Assembly: GCA_028455995.1 (NCBI GenBank)
Contig: JABELC010000011.1
Coordinates: forward strand, 434,001-498,000
Length of the DNA stretch: 64,000 nt
Direction of reading: 5' to 3'
From: Scleromitrula shiraiana
Lineage: Eukaryota; Ascomycota; Leotiomycetes; Helotiales; Sclerotiniaceae
Shown here: positions 23,401-36,500 of the stretch, piece after piece
Numbering within the stretch: position 1 is the stretch's first letter
Layout: each line of letters starts with the position of its first letter
Made by a program: the position numbers and the translations under genes
Notes under the pieces: generated by a model
What the model saw: the letters and a program-made list of their open reading frames with translations, nothing else
Told to the model about the DNA's origin: nothing
Databases searched by the model: none

Positions 23401-23800
23401 CCATACAGTATATCATTCACTACACTTGCTCCTACAGCTTCAAATCTCCTCCATCAAATCTCCTCCATCAAATATCCATCCATACAATCTATTATTATAC
23501 AACCAATCTCTTCAGCTTTGACCATACTTCCAGTTCTTTCCAGGTAGACCCTAGGCCAATTTACTATTATACAACTTTCCACACTACATCCTCCAAAGTC
23601 GATTAGGGTTGAATCCAGCCTTTTTGACACTTGATCATAGAAAGACATACAAACACCATACAACTGGGTGATACTTCAACAAGCGTTACAAGAAAATACA
23701 ACATTGGTGTCGACTTTAAGGATCATATAGGGTTGAGAGAATTGGGCTTCCCGTCGGTATTCAGAGGCGGTATACCGCAGTGTCTCTATATACCATCGAC
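20421..23800. other. Intergenic, divergent promoter region
   Basis: Lies between the start of the ABC transporter relic (minus) and the Flc-like gene (plus). Short open frames at 20643-20885 and 21671-22159 show no family resemblance; the latter is mostly a translated ATT repeat (22007-22035). Other contents: GAAC repeats (21605-21655), ATTATTT units (22340-22390), TATGGTG/TATGGTA units (22880-22945) and long CT-rich tracts (about 22970-23300), a common feature of fungal promoters upstream of a highly used gene. Nothing else recognised. Confidence 0.5.
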
Positions 23801-26273
23801 ATGATGTTACGGCAAATTTCCTTTTCCTCCTTTTCCTTATTCTTATTGGGAACACTACCGGTTAGAGTTCTCGCGAATCAGATTCTTTCCACGACAACTT
23901 TCACAACATGTTTACCCGAATCAGATATAACTGTCCAGAGGATGGACATCTCCTATGATAATGACGCGAAGACAGTCACGTTCAATGTAGCTGGGACGAG
24001 TACCGTATCTCGAAATGTTACGGCTCAATTGGATGTTACTGCATATGGGATATCAGTCTATCAAAACTCATTCAATCCTTGCCATGCTAGTACATACGTC
24101 TCACAGTTATGTCCAAGTAAGCTTTTCTCATATTGACATATTAAGAACAAATGACACTAATTCACTCATGATAGTTCCCGTGGGCACCTTTGCTGCATCT
24201 GGAACTCAAGCAATCCCAGATAAATACTCTTCCATGATTCCCTCAATCGCTTTCTCAGTACCAGATATTTCAGCTGAAGCTAAAATCGAACTGCTCTCTA
24301 TGGATACACCTGCAGTTGATGTTGCATGTATCACAGCAGGAGTTACCAATGGCAAAACTACCGAAATCCCGGCCGTATCGTATGTAGCAGCTGCCGTGGC
24401 TGGTGCAGCTGCACTTGTGGGAGGAGTCTCAGCTATTGCTGGTGCGGCACATGGAGCTAGTGGAGCATCAACATCAAGTCCATCATTTGGCGAAACCATG
24501 ACATGGTTTCAAGGTATGGCTATGAATGGAATGATGTCCGTCAGTTACCCTCCAGTGTATCGACAATTTAGCAAGAACTTTGCTTTCAGTATCGGTCTTA
24601 TTCCTTGGACTGCTATGCAAAGCTCCATCGACAGTTTTCGATCCGCAACTGGTGGTAACTTGACCGATGATAATATTCAATATCTTCAAAATGCTACATT
24701 GGTGTTTGCTGATGGATCAACCGAATCTCCTTCCAAACGATCATTGAGCGATTTCGTCCTTAACGCAAGAGATGTAGTACTTAGTCAATCGAACGCAACG
24801 ACAACCACCGGAGTTACAGCTACCAATACCACCACATCATTCCAAGAAGAAGTATCAGGAATCAAAGCATACGTTGAAGCTCTATCAGTCCCTCAAGCCA
24901 ACACATTCATGACGGTTCTTCTAATCGTAGCATGTGTTATCGCCGCCATCGCCGTCGGAGTTCTCGCCTTCAAAGTAATTCTCGAAACATGGGCACTATT
25001 CGGATCATTCCCTCAAAAGCTAACCGGATTCCGAAAGCATTACTGGGCAACCATGGCTCGTTTCATGATACAATTGATTCTCATCTTATATGGATCATGG
25101 GTTCTCTACTGTATTTTCCAATTCACGAACGGTGACTCCTGGGCAGCAAAATTACTTGCCGGATTGACCTTGGGTATCTTTACAGGTGTTCTCGCATTCT
25201 TTGCATTTAAAATTTGGAATGCAGCAAGAAAACTCAAACAAACCGAAGGAGATACCTCGGGATTGTATCAAAATAAGGAAAACTGGCTCAAATATAGTAT
25301 GTTTTATGAGAATTATCGAAAGGATTTCTGGTGGTTATTCGTACCGGCTATTTTTTATATGTTCGCAAAAGGATGTGTATTAGCAGTTGCGGATGGAGAT
25401 GGACTTACTCAAACTGTCGCTCAACTTATCATCGAATGTCTTAGTAAGTATCCCAATATCTCTCTCTACCCAACTGTAGAAAAACTAACCCAACCCTAGT
25501 GTTAATTCTCCTCCTCTGGTCCCGCCCCTACGAACGTAAATCCGGAAACGTAATTAACATCTTCATTGGTGTCGTGCGCGTCCTCTCCGTCGTTTGTATC
25601 CTCGTCTTCGTCGATGAACTCGGTATCTCTCAAACCACTCAAACTGTTTTCGGCGTCGTTCTTATCGCTATTCAATCCGTGTTAACTGGATCCCTTGCTA
25701 TCCTTATTTGTGTTAATGCTATTATTGCTATTGTGAATGAGAATCCTCATCGTAAACGTCGTAAGGAAGCTGGTATGTGTTATTCTATCTTATCCTATCC
25801 CATAAATTCACCCCACCACCAACCCAAATCCAAATCCAAATTCCTCGCTCAAAACAAAAAACTAATTCCAAACCCTAGAAAAACTCAACCGCGACCTCGA
25901 CAACCTCACCCCCCTCGACGCAAGAAACACCCTCCTAATGGGCGACCACTTCGGCACCGGCCCAACAAACAACAACCCAAAAATGAGCATGACATCTTCC
26001 TCGCACTCATTCTACGATTCCGACGTTAAATATAACCATGAGGCTACTTCGTTCATGAATGAACCTGCTAATCCTTATAATCATGGCGGAAATGGCGGGA
26101 ATGGTACGGGAGGAAATACGTATCAGAGACCGACGAGCAGGGAGAATCTGGTGGAGAGTTCGGGGCCGTTGGGGGGCTGGGAGGTCCAGCCTACGGTGCC
26201 GGATTTGGGGGATGCGCATGGGGGTGGACATGGGGGAAAGAGGGATAGTGCGTATAGGGGAGTGGCGTATTAG
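23801..26273 (+). CDS. Flc family TRP-like membrane protein (ML-like domain)
   Basis: Exons 23801-24116, 24175-25443, 25500-25772 and 25879-26273 give 750 residues. The N terminus is a signal peptide (SFSLFLLGTLPVRVLA), followed by a Cys-containing ML-like/TRP_N luminal domain (about 26-165), an Ala/Gly-rich segment (about 172-200) and about eight further membrane spans between residues 200 and 610, with LLLWSRPYERKSGNVINIFI and VVRVLSVVCILVF typical of the family. The cytosolic tail begins KRRKEAEKLNRDLDNLTPLD and ends in a Gly/Ser/Pro-rich segment. All three introns (58, 56 and 106 bp) restore conserved residues. Yeast relatives Flc1-3 act in FAD transport into the ER, calcium handling and cell-wall maintenance; fission yeast Pkd2 is related. 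Which member role applies here cannot be told from sequence. A second ATG lies directly after the first (MM). Confidence 0.88.
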
Positions 26274-26534
26274 GTTTTGAGAGATGGAGAGAGAGACGGA
26301 GAGAGGGGGGTTATTGTTGGATTGGGATCACTGGATTGGTTCTGATTTGAATAGGATAAGGTGTTAGCAGAGAGTGTGGAAGAGAAAGCGGAAAAGGCTG
26401 AATATATTGGAATATACATAGTATAGCATAACATAGCATAATGATTTTCTTGAGTCAAAAACTTTAGCTTAGCTTAGCGAGGGATTGGTGGAAGATGGGG
26501 AGGAGGAAGGGAACTTGAATATTCTTTTGTATCT

Positions 26535-26690
26535 ATCTTATATTATCTTATTATATTATATTATTGTATTGTATTGCCAGTGTATTATATTATATTATAT
26601 TACATTATATTATATCGTATTATATTATATTCAAGTTATATTATATTATATTATTGTATTGTATTGTATTGTATTGTATTATATTATATA
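26535..26690. repeat. TATTA/TATTG pentanucleotide array
   Basis: About 150 bases of TATTA units alternating with TATTG blocks, interrupted once by a CCAGTG stretch and once by TCAAGT. Confidence 0.9.
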
Positions 26691-27606
26691 GCACATACTC
26701 TATTTATTTATATGATTCTTAATTCTATCACTGGCACATTGAAGTTGTACTATTTTGTTTTTGTTTCTTTTGTATATACTATACTATATACTAGTATTAT
26801 ATACTATCTCATATACAATATACATATAATAAATATTTTATTTCCATCAAGATTCTACTACTATAATACCATCCATTATTTATCTATCCATCCATCCATC
26901 CATCCATCCATCCCCCAAACCGTGACTCCTCTCTCCATCAATATATATCATAATTTACATCTCTAGTTAGATTAACTAGTAGCTAGTTTGTATAATATAA
27001 TATCATTTATCTATCATTTATCTATCTATCAATCAATCAATTGAACCCCCTCTTCCCCTCCAAAAAAAAAAGAAAATAAAAAAGAAAAAAGAAGAATAAG
27101 GAAATAAGGAAATACATCTTAGAGATTTAACGGTGTGTCGTTGTTATGATATAATACTATGATATAATAATATAATATAATAATATGATATAATAATATG
27201 ATATAATAATATGATATAATAATATAATAGATCTATTCAATTCGCACTAATCAAATCTCATCTCATAAATCTCCTCATCTTATCTCAACTTAATCAATTA
27301 ATGTACGAGATTCAGGCTTCATATCTATCTATATATATATTTCTCTACATATTTCTCTACATATTTCTCTACACAATGTAAATACATAGTTATATTAGAT
27401 TAAATTGAACAAGTCTTTTTCTTTTTCTTTTTCTTATTCTTATTCTTTTTCTTATTCTTATTTGTTTTGGGTGATTAGAGTGTTGGGGGGAGGGTGTTGG
27501 GGAAATGGAATTTGCAGTGGTTTTGTTTATGAGATGTGTGGGTGATGGGGTGGGGTGGGGTGGAAGGGGGGATTTGGGATTGGGATGGGATTGGGATTGG
27601 GTGATG

Positions 27607-27808
27607 GGAGGAGAGGAGAGGAGAGGAGAGGAGAGGAGAGGAAAGTGAGAAGAGAGGAGAGGAGAGGAGGGAGAGGAGGGAGAGGAGAGGAGAGGAGAGG
27701 AGAGGAGAGGAGAGGAGAGGAGAGGAGAGGAGAGGAGAGGAGAGGAGAGGAGAGGAGAGGAGAGGAGAGGAGAGGAGAGGAGAGGAGAGGAGAGGAGAGG
27801 AGAGGAGG
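27607..27808. repeat. GAGGA homopurine tract of about 200 bp
   Basis: About forty GAGGA units with a few variants near the left end; the plus strand is purine over almost the whole tract. Such tracts can form triplex (H-DNA) structures. Confidence 0.95.
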
Positions 27809-30057
27809 GAATTGGATATTCGGGATGTGGAAGACGGGAGAGGTGAGTGGATGTTTAGAGGATATTTAATTACCGCTTAATTTGATTGCTGCATATATAT
27901 ACGACGTTGATCTATAAGTATATATACTCGTATGTGTATATAAAATTGCATCATGATTGTTGGGTATAATATATATATATATATATATATACAACGTAAG
28001 GTAAACGACGTAAGATAAACAACGTAATAGGATCTAGAGGAATTAATACGAGTAAACTACTATAGCTAGAGATTATTTTACAATAATAATTACTATACCT
28101 ATCTATCTGTCTACTTTTTTTTATATATAGGTAGTAGTTCAATATTGAACTGGGATTGGAAGGAAATTTAATTACTTGTTGGGTGTTATTCAAGTTGAAA
28201 ATATTAAGTAGGAATGTATATTATGATTTGAATATTTAATGTATATTTGAATATTTAATGTATATAGGAGTTTTGATAGCTGCGAAATCATCGATTTGTT
28301 ATAATGTAGTGTTTTGTTTGTTTGTTTGTTTGGGTGTGTAAAATGTAAACTGATATGAGATAGAAATACTTGTACCCCTCCCCTGAACCCCCTTCCTCAA
28401 TTCGTGTAACTAGGACACGTAGGTTGGGTTGTTTATACGATGGATGGATGGATGGATAGAGCCAATGGATGGGTGGGTGGGTGGATGGGTGGATGAATGG
28501 TGTGGATTGCAGATGTCGGTCGTGTGGTGTGTTGTGGTGTGTTGTGTTGTGGTGTCTTGTGGATCTTTGGATACTGTACTGTATAGAAACAAATGGTGTT
28601 AAATATTTAGATTTTGTTTGGCTTTGGCTTGGCTATTGTTCATTGATTGAGATGGAGGATGGAAGATGGAGGATGGAAGAATAGATGTTGATGTTCAGTC
28701 TGTATGGTTTGGTTGATGAGATGATAGTATCGACACTGATGAGTTGGAAAGTTTGATCCATATTTATTAGAGGTCGTCTTGCAATTAGCGGATACTATGA
28801 TTGATAGCTCGAATCGACACGAGGCGAATTTATGGACCTCGGGATGGACCTCGGGTTAAAAATTAAACTAGCACCCTACCCGTGTGGTGGTGCGGAGTTT
28901 ATGGGGGTTTAGGTTGGGAGTTAGTGGTTAGTTGTTTGGTTAGTTGTTTGATTAGTGAGTTGTTAGTATGGTACTGGATGATGTTTTAGTGATGAGAGGC
29001 TAAGTGATGAGAGGTAGTGGGGAATTTTGATGGGAGCTTTGAAGAGGTGATGGATGGAGAGGTAGGTTGAGGTAGAGAGATATTACAGTATATAGAGGTA
29101 ATATGATGAAGGTATTCGCCATATTCGATGTGTGCTGTGTTATACATGAAGTGAGGGGAGATTAAGAACAAATCATATAAGTCGTGAATGAAATAAATGC
29201 TTATAGATATATGTATGTATCATATCTTCCTATAATTGAGATTTAAACAACTCGTAAATAATTGATCCTTCATGACTGTACATATATACTGTAACAAAAT
29301 AAGGAAAAGATCTACTCTTATTTATCTCTATACTCCCCAATCTAGACAGAAGGATCTTCTCACCGCCTAACAAGCTGCACATCATCGGGTCCCCGCCAAC
29401 GAGATTTGAGTAGGTGGGTGTATCTTGGTTGATAGAGGATAGGATAGGATAGGATAGAAATTAGAAATTTGAGACAGAGGGGAAGAAAAGAATTTTTTAG
29501 TTGCTTATCATATTTGTTGAGTATGACAAAAAAAAGCGATTATTCTATTCTTCTATAGTAATAATTGGCTTTTTGAAAAGTCATAGATTTAACAACTCAT
29601 TATTCGAGTTCAATTATGTGGAGAGAAGAAGGGAAGAAAGGAAGAAAGGAAGAAAGGAAGAAGAGAAGAAATTTTAGTTCATAGACGTTGACTTAGCAAC
29701 CAACATACAACTCATATAATCCATCATACTTCATATAACCATCTACAGAGAAGTAATAATAATAATAATAAGTACCAATCTACAAGTAAAATCCTAGATA
29801 TAACAAAATTCACCTGCCCTCTCTAGTCTTGTGACGCCCATATTATTTCAGGGATTATTTCAGTGGTACATTCAGCAGCAAGTAGTAAAAAATATTCACT
29901 TTAATAAGGCTAGATCTTATTACTACTTCTAATTTGATCGTTTGTTTTGTTTTGTTTTGTTTTGCTTTGCTTTGCTTTACTTTCTTCTCATCCAGCCTCT
30001 TAATTTAATTACTTTTTGGGCTATCTTCACATCAACCCAGCATAGTATCTATCCATC

Positions 30058-30135
30058 GTTTCATCACATCAACCAAATTATCAACCAAATTATCAACCAA
30101 AATATCAACCTAATTATCAACCAAAATATCAACCT
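30058..30135. repeat. ATCAACCAAATT 12-base tandem units
   Basis: About six 12-base units (ATCAACCAAATT/ATCAACCAAAAT) in tandem, 440 bp upstream of the giant gene's ATG. Confidence 0.85.
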
Positions 30136-30575
30136 TCCTTTAAAAAAGCTTAGACAAATATCTAAAATTTATCGAAGGACATTAATTCACATATCGACAG
30201 CGCATTGATTTTCTTTACAACTTATTACTCTAGTTGTATCTAAATTTGTTATACGTTTCGACTTGCTTCTTAATTCAATTTGTTTTGATGATTTGCTTGG
30301 AATCCTTATTGTTTAATCAACATAAATAAACAAATTAATCATAGCATCTCGAATTGCGAAAACTGAACGAATTAAACGGAAAACGATACGAATCGATTTA
30401 TCGGGTTAAGGATAATTTGGAAATTCATCTATCGCATTACAACTTGAACATTTCATTGGAATAAAATCTTAATCTGGAAATTTCTTGGACATGATACGTA
30501 TGATATGATAACGACGATACACGAGAAGCGGAGCCGAAGAAGTGAAGAAGAAAATCCCTACTTAGGTACGGAGTA

Positions 30576-33500
30576 ATGACTGAGAGACGAGATCGATATG
30601 GAAAAGGTGGTGATCCATCCATAGCGTCAAGAGGAGATGGTAATGGAAATGAAGAACGAGGATATGATAATGGACGCGCCTTACGAAGTAGTGTTTATGA
30701 TGGAGAAGAAAGTTCGATATCTGACAGATTGCGTCTTGAAGAGAGTTCTAGGCCCCCAAATACACCTATAACACCAAGAACTGCTGGATATGATGGTGGA
30801 GAGAGCTCAGTATCTGGAGCAGGTATGCCAGGCGACAATCGATATTATCCTGGTGAGAGCTCGGTAGGAGGCCGACCACCATTTACTCCAAGGACTCCTG
30901 CATATGATGGCGGAGAGAGTTCAATGTCCATTGATACACCACGAAATGAACGATTTAATGATAGAGGTTATGATGGATCGCACATTCCTCGGAATGATAG
31001 ATATGAAACCGCAGAAAGTTCCAACAACATGCACATTCCGCGAACCACACAATACGATACTCCTGCAACTACTATACCGATTGGTCCACCAGCAGGTGAT
31101 GCTTATGATAATACAACCATGCGAGGTGGATATGATCCTGAATATGAGCGGCGGATGGAACGCGAAAAATATGAAATGGAACGAGGAATGCGCCCACATT
31201 CTGGAATGGAGCCTCATCCACATGGGACGGAATATCTTAGTTCTTCCGGATCATCAAGCTCTTCCTATCTCGATATTTCGCACACTTATCCTACAAAGGG
31301 TTGGAGTTTTAGGAATTTCTTCCGCGCTCCTTCAGAGAAATCGGAGAAAAAGGCAAGACGGAAGAAGAGCAAACGGGCTTTGAGAAGACAAAGTGGCTCG
31401 TCAAGCTCATCTCTTAATGAAGATCTGGCCTATGGCATTGGATTCCTGAGATATAAGAGGAAGAAATGTGTTAGATCTCGGGATGGAAGAAATCGTGAAG
31501 GTATAAGATATAAGAGCAGTAAAGAAAGCTTGAAAGAAACTAAGGCCACTCCTGAGAGACGACTTACGACCGAGGCTGAAATTCTGGCTGTAGGTGCAGG
31601 ACTCGCTAAACTTGCAAGAGATCAGAATAAACTGGACATTAAGAATGGCAGAAATGGGCGCAAGTCCGATTCTGTTATTTCGTCTAGTCGAAATGGTGAT
31701 CGTGGAGTCGCACCCCCTTCCAGAATTATTCCTTACGAAACTGATCCCAATGAAGACGATGGATGGGAATCAGCCTCTGATGATGAGTCCGACGCTAGTG
31801 TTGATACGGGTTTGGCATTTGGTGGTGAGACAAGCCAGGGAGGTGGATTCTTTAGAGGTAAGAAGAAGCATGGACCAATGTCACGAAAGAGCAGCGTAGT
31901 CGACCCACGACTTTTTGGACCAGTGAACTCTCTCCATGGTCTCATCGACAGACCCGTTGGTTTCGAACAAACGAAATGGGAATCTTCAAGCGATTTCGGT
32001 CAACAATATTACACTCATTATCCTGATCCACCTGAAGATAGGTTTGTAGGTGAGAGGGATAGAGGTAAAACACGAAGTGCAAGCGGATCTCAAGCTTCTC
32101 TTCAACAAGTCTTCCCAATCCCTACTAGTGATCCTTCTCGTTTTGACGTAGCAAGAAGATCGGTATCAGAATCTAACGCGGCTAGACCGGCTCCGGTCCC
32201 TATTCAACAACCTCAGCCCATTACTCCGGTCTCTCAAAGTGTCTATCATGAACCGAGTTATGTTCGCTCGGAATCGGGAGGCATTTTAAAGAGTTCTTCA
32301 AATAGACAATCGTTGGCTGGGGCGGCGTTGGCGGGTGTGGCCGGACTGGCAGTTGGTGCTGTTCTTTCGGCTGCGAGGAGGGATAGTGAGAGGAATGATG
32401 ATCGTAGGGATGAGCTTGAGCGTGAACGTGAACATGAGCGCAAAGAAACAGAAATCGTCAGCCGACGGGATGACGATCGTAGAGACAGAGACAGCCGCAG
32501 AGATAATGTGGTTGTTGATGTTAGAGATGATCGTGATCGTAGATCTGGTGAAGTTTTTAATCGACGGGATGATGGTCGAGATATCCAGCGAGATAGCGAG
32601 GCTATTGTTGCTAAAGCCATTGTTGCCAAAGCCAATATTGCCAACTCAGGAGACGATCTAAAAGACCGCCGTCGTGATGATGATCGTCGATATGCTCACA
32701 GAGATAGCGAAATCATCGTTGCTCGTTCACATAATGATCGTAAGGATCGCCATCGCGTCGATGATCATTATCCCATCGCCGACAGTACGATTATTAAACG
32801 TCGAGAAAGTGAGAGGGATGATCGCAAAGTCGAAAGACGTGATACTCTGGAACGTGATGACAAGCGAGAAAAGCGTCGTGATAAAGATCGAACCAAAGAT
32901 GATTCGAGAAGCTTTACCTCAGATTCTAGCCGCGATATGGAGCGAGAGAAACGCCGTGATGATCCTGATGCTGCAGCTGAAGAACGGGCTAGAAGACGTG
33001 AAGAAAGGCGCGAAGAACGAAGAGCAGCTGATCGACCTAGGGTGGAATCTGATATTTCTTCGCAACAATCTCGAGTTGTGGATCCATTTCAATATCAAAT
33101 AAAAGATTCGCCTACCGATGACCATAAGTCTGAGCTTCCTAGACAAGAACCCGTTCCAACTGTTGTTACCGTCGATCGTGAACCGGATTTTACTCGTAAA
33201 CGCAGCTCATCTATCAAGGAGCCACCTGCTGAGACAAGAATCGAATCCCGCAAAGATTATTCTGAGGTAGATGAGAAGACCAGACGTCACAGAGAAAGTG
33301 AAAGGACTTTACATGATGCAGAACAAATTTATGAGGAAACAGAACATTCGACAGCACCAATCGCAGCAGCAGCCATTGCAGCCGCCGCCGCTGCCGTGGC
33401 AGCAGAAGGTTTCCGATCCAGATCCGCAAAGCGAAGAGGAGAGCGAAGAAGTGATTACGATGATCGTGATTACCAATCTAGCAAGCCAAAAAATGATGAT

Positions 33501-36500
33501 ATTCCCGAAGAAGACCAACATGCTAAAGTCATGGCCGACGCTGATAAAGCATATCGAGAAATCGTCATGGCCAGGAAAGTCGCTGCAGAAGTCCGTCGCT
33601 CAAGAACCCCATCTCCTGATCGATCCGTTATCAATAAATACGAGGAAGAGGAAGAACCAGAAGAACCTACACGCATAATCACTCCACCTGGTATGCACGA
33701 GCATAAGAAGAAAGGTCCTTATGATGCACCCAATGCCGATTTCAAATTGGACTATATCATGACCCCTAAAGATTTAAAAGTCTACAGTATCCCCGGCATG
33801 CGATATAATCGGGATCCAGCGGATCTAGAAGGTCCTTTTATGACTAGAGATGCAGATGCTAAGTTACCTCGTCCATTGTTGAATTTGGTACAACCTACAC
33901 CTACTGCTACTCCTGTGCCGGAAAAACAATTGGCCAAGGAGAAGGAGAGGGAGAGGAAAGTAAATGAGGCTTCTAATAAGCAGGAGAGAGAGGTTAAGGA
34001 TTACTCTGCGGATAGGGAGATCACGAAGAATGGGCCGAAGAGTCAGGATCAGGAGGGTTCTTTTAGGTCTAGAGGTAGAGATTCAACGAGGGAACCTGTT
34101 TCGTCTGGAAATGAACCCATAATTCGGACGGTAGAGCCTATTTCATCCAGAGATGAGCCAAAAATTCAGATGAGAGAAGAGCCTGTCATAAGTCGATCCA
34201 GGGATGAACCAAGAGATCAAGACCGGGAAATCTCATATGGATCAAAGGATATTGATATCTCTTCTCGATCAAGAGATGAACCTAGAGATCAAGACCGCGA
34301 AAAGCGTGACACGAAATCAACACCTGCTACTGTGGTTGATCCAAGACGAGATGCTATCCGCGCCGCTGATATTACTGTCTCTTCTCCATCACAAGCTACC
34401 GTTGCAAAAGGTGTCACATGGGGTCCTAACGAGACGAAACATTTTGAAGTTGAGAGCCCGACTGATCAAAGAGATGAGTTCATTGATGAGCCTGAGCCTC
34501 CAGATAGTCCTGGCTGGCGCGAATTTGCAGCCGGCATCATTGGTGCTGGCGTAGGTGCTGCATTGGCAAGCTCAAGTGGGTCTGCCAAGAAAGCAGAGGC
34601 AATTGATGAACCTCACAAATCAAGCTCAAATTCAAAGCCCAAGGATTGGGAGCATGATAGATCTTACGAGTATCGTGGTGTGGTAGTAGAACCGGAGAGT
34701 CCATATGATACTGCACCAAGACGAGACAGTCCACCTAAGATTGGCCCTAAACCTACCTCTTTCCAACCAACATCACGACTTCCAGGCGCTTTTGACGACG
34801 ATTTGGATTTTACTGCTACAGTTGCGGCTGGGCTTCAAGATACGGGGTTTAATCCTGATCTCGTAATTGAGGATCCTGCGTTCCGAAAACGGGATTCTCC
34901 ACCTGGCTCTAATGAATTCGTCTATAAATCTCCATATGTAGAAACGGTCACCGATCTACCAGGTACAGTTGGTGGATCTACAGATCAGGGGTTGATTATG
35001 GGTGAGGTTGCTGAAACTCCTAAGGAACGGAGTAGTGCTTCGCCTGCTACTGAGGATGTACCTCCTACCTCTGAATCCACATCTACATCCAAGGCAAGCA
35101 GGAAAGAACAAAGGAGACGCGATAGGGAACGCAGACAGAGTGGCAAGGATAAGGATTTTGATACTGCGGCTTCTATTGCGGATGTTTTGGTTGAGGAACC
35201 GGAATCTTATGATAGTTTGTCGAGGGAGTCGAGTATTAAGGATCAGGATCGCGATCGAGATCGGAGAAACACTTTGGATGGGGATTTGGATAGGGATGCT
35301 AAGAGGGGATTGAAGAGGGAGGAGTCTTCTTTCGTGGAGGTTGCTCCTGCGCCTGTGCCTGCGCCTGCTCCTGCTCCTGCTCCTGCTCCAGTGGAACGAG
35401 GACTTCAGAGGGAGGAATCTTCTTTTGTTGAGGTTGCTCCTGCTCCGGTGAATCGGGGACTACAGAGGGAGGAATCTTCATTCACGGAGGTTGCACCTGT
35501 CACTCAAATTGTTGAAGAACCTGAGAGCTACTTTGTTGATATTCCTAAGAAACCTAGTATTCGTCGAGTTTACGATGACAGCTTCGAGTTCCCGCCACAC
35601 GAGACTCGCAAAGCTGATTCTTTTGATGATGCTAAGAGTGGAAAGCCAGAGGATGAATCACGAGGTACAGACAAGTATGTTGATGAGATAGATCCTACAC
35701 GAATCGCATTACCGCCAGTAGCCACCGATGAACTTAGTCGGGATGATGACCAGGTCAGAAAGTCGAGAATTCCAAGACAATTCGCTATTCGTGGGGAAGA
35801 TGCTCGATCGCAATCATTGCCTAGAATTGACGAAGGAAAACCACTAGGCGATATCAAGAATGAAGTTGAAGAAAGAAAAGCGGCGACTCCTCCTCCACCT
35901 ACCGTTGATGAGAATGAGACTGTGAAGAGACCTACAAAGGAAAAGAGGTCTGGGAGTGGAATCTTTAGTTTCTTCGGTGGCGCAAGGCCGGGGTCCAAGG
36001 ATGATTCTACAAAGTCAGCTCGTGATGAGGACGATGTCAAAAAGAAAAAACTCAAACGAAGTCAGACGGCGGACGCGGCTGGGTTTGGAGCATCGGAATC
36101 AGGATCGAATCCTTTTAGTGATCTAATGCAGAGAAGATCTTCCGAGACTAATGGTCGCTTTTCACGCAGCAGCGATGATAGTACAAAAGGCAAACTTGGA
36201 GAGAAGAAAAGGAGTAAAAGCATTGACGCGAAAAAGGATTCTTTTTTAGATAATGCCGGCATCCTTGGCGCGGGTGTCGGCCTCGCTGCTGGTGCTATTG
36301 CAATTACTGCTCAGCACCAACAGCTTTCAAAAGCCGCAAATGATAATGAAATCGATGAGAGACAAGAGGAAATCCTTGACCCTGAGATTTATCAGCGACA
36401 ATTCAGACCATCAATTGACCCTCAATATGGAGATTTACTGCCATTACCTCCAAGTGGTCGAACCACACCTAACGTTGAGCCATTTGAGAATCTACCAGAA

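Larger units (their letters stand above)
26274..30575. other. Simple-sequence-rich spacer
   Basis: More than four kilobases without a recognised gene. It contains TATTA/TATTG arrays, CCAT units (26885-26912), ATAATATGATAT units (27140-27225), TTATTC/TTTTTC units (27415-27460), a 200-bp GAGGA tract, AT runs (27967-27992), GGAT units (28438-28500), TTTTG units (29940-29970) and ATCAACCAAAAT units. The last few hundred bases serve as promoter and leader of the giant gene. Confidence 0.6.

Noticed and set aside
26574..26966. 130-codon frame of Ile/Tyr/Leu
   Set aside because: Product of the TATTA array.
27555..27869. Open frame of 104 codons rich in RRGEE
   Set aside because: It is only the GAGGA microsatellite read as codons.
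34330..34600. Possible additional introns inside the giant exon
   Set aside because: Several GTAAG-like sites exist, but the frame is open throughout and removal is not needed to restore any conserved segment.
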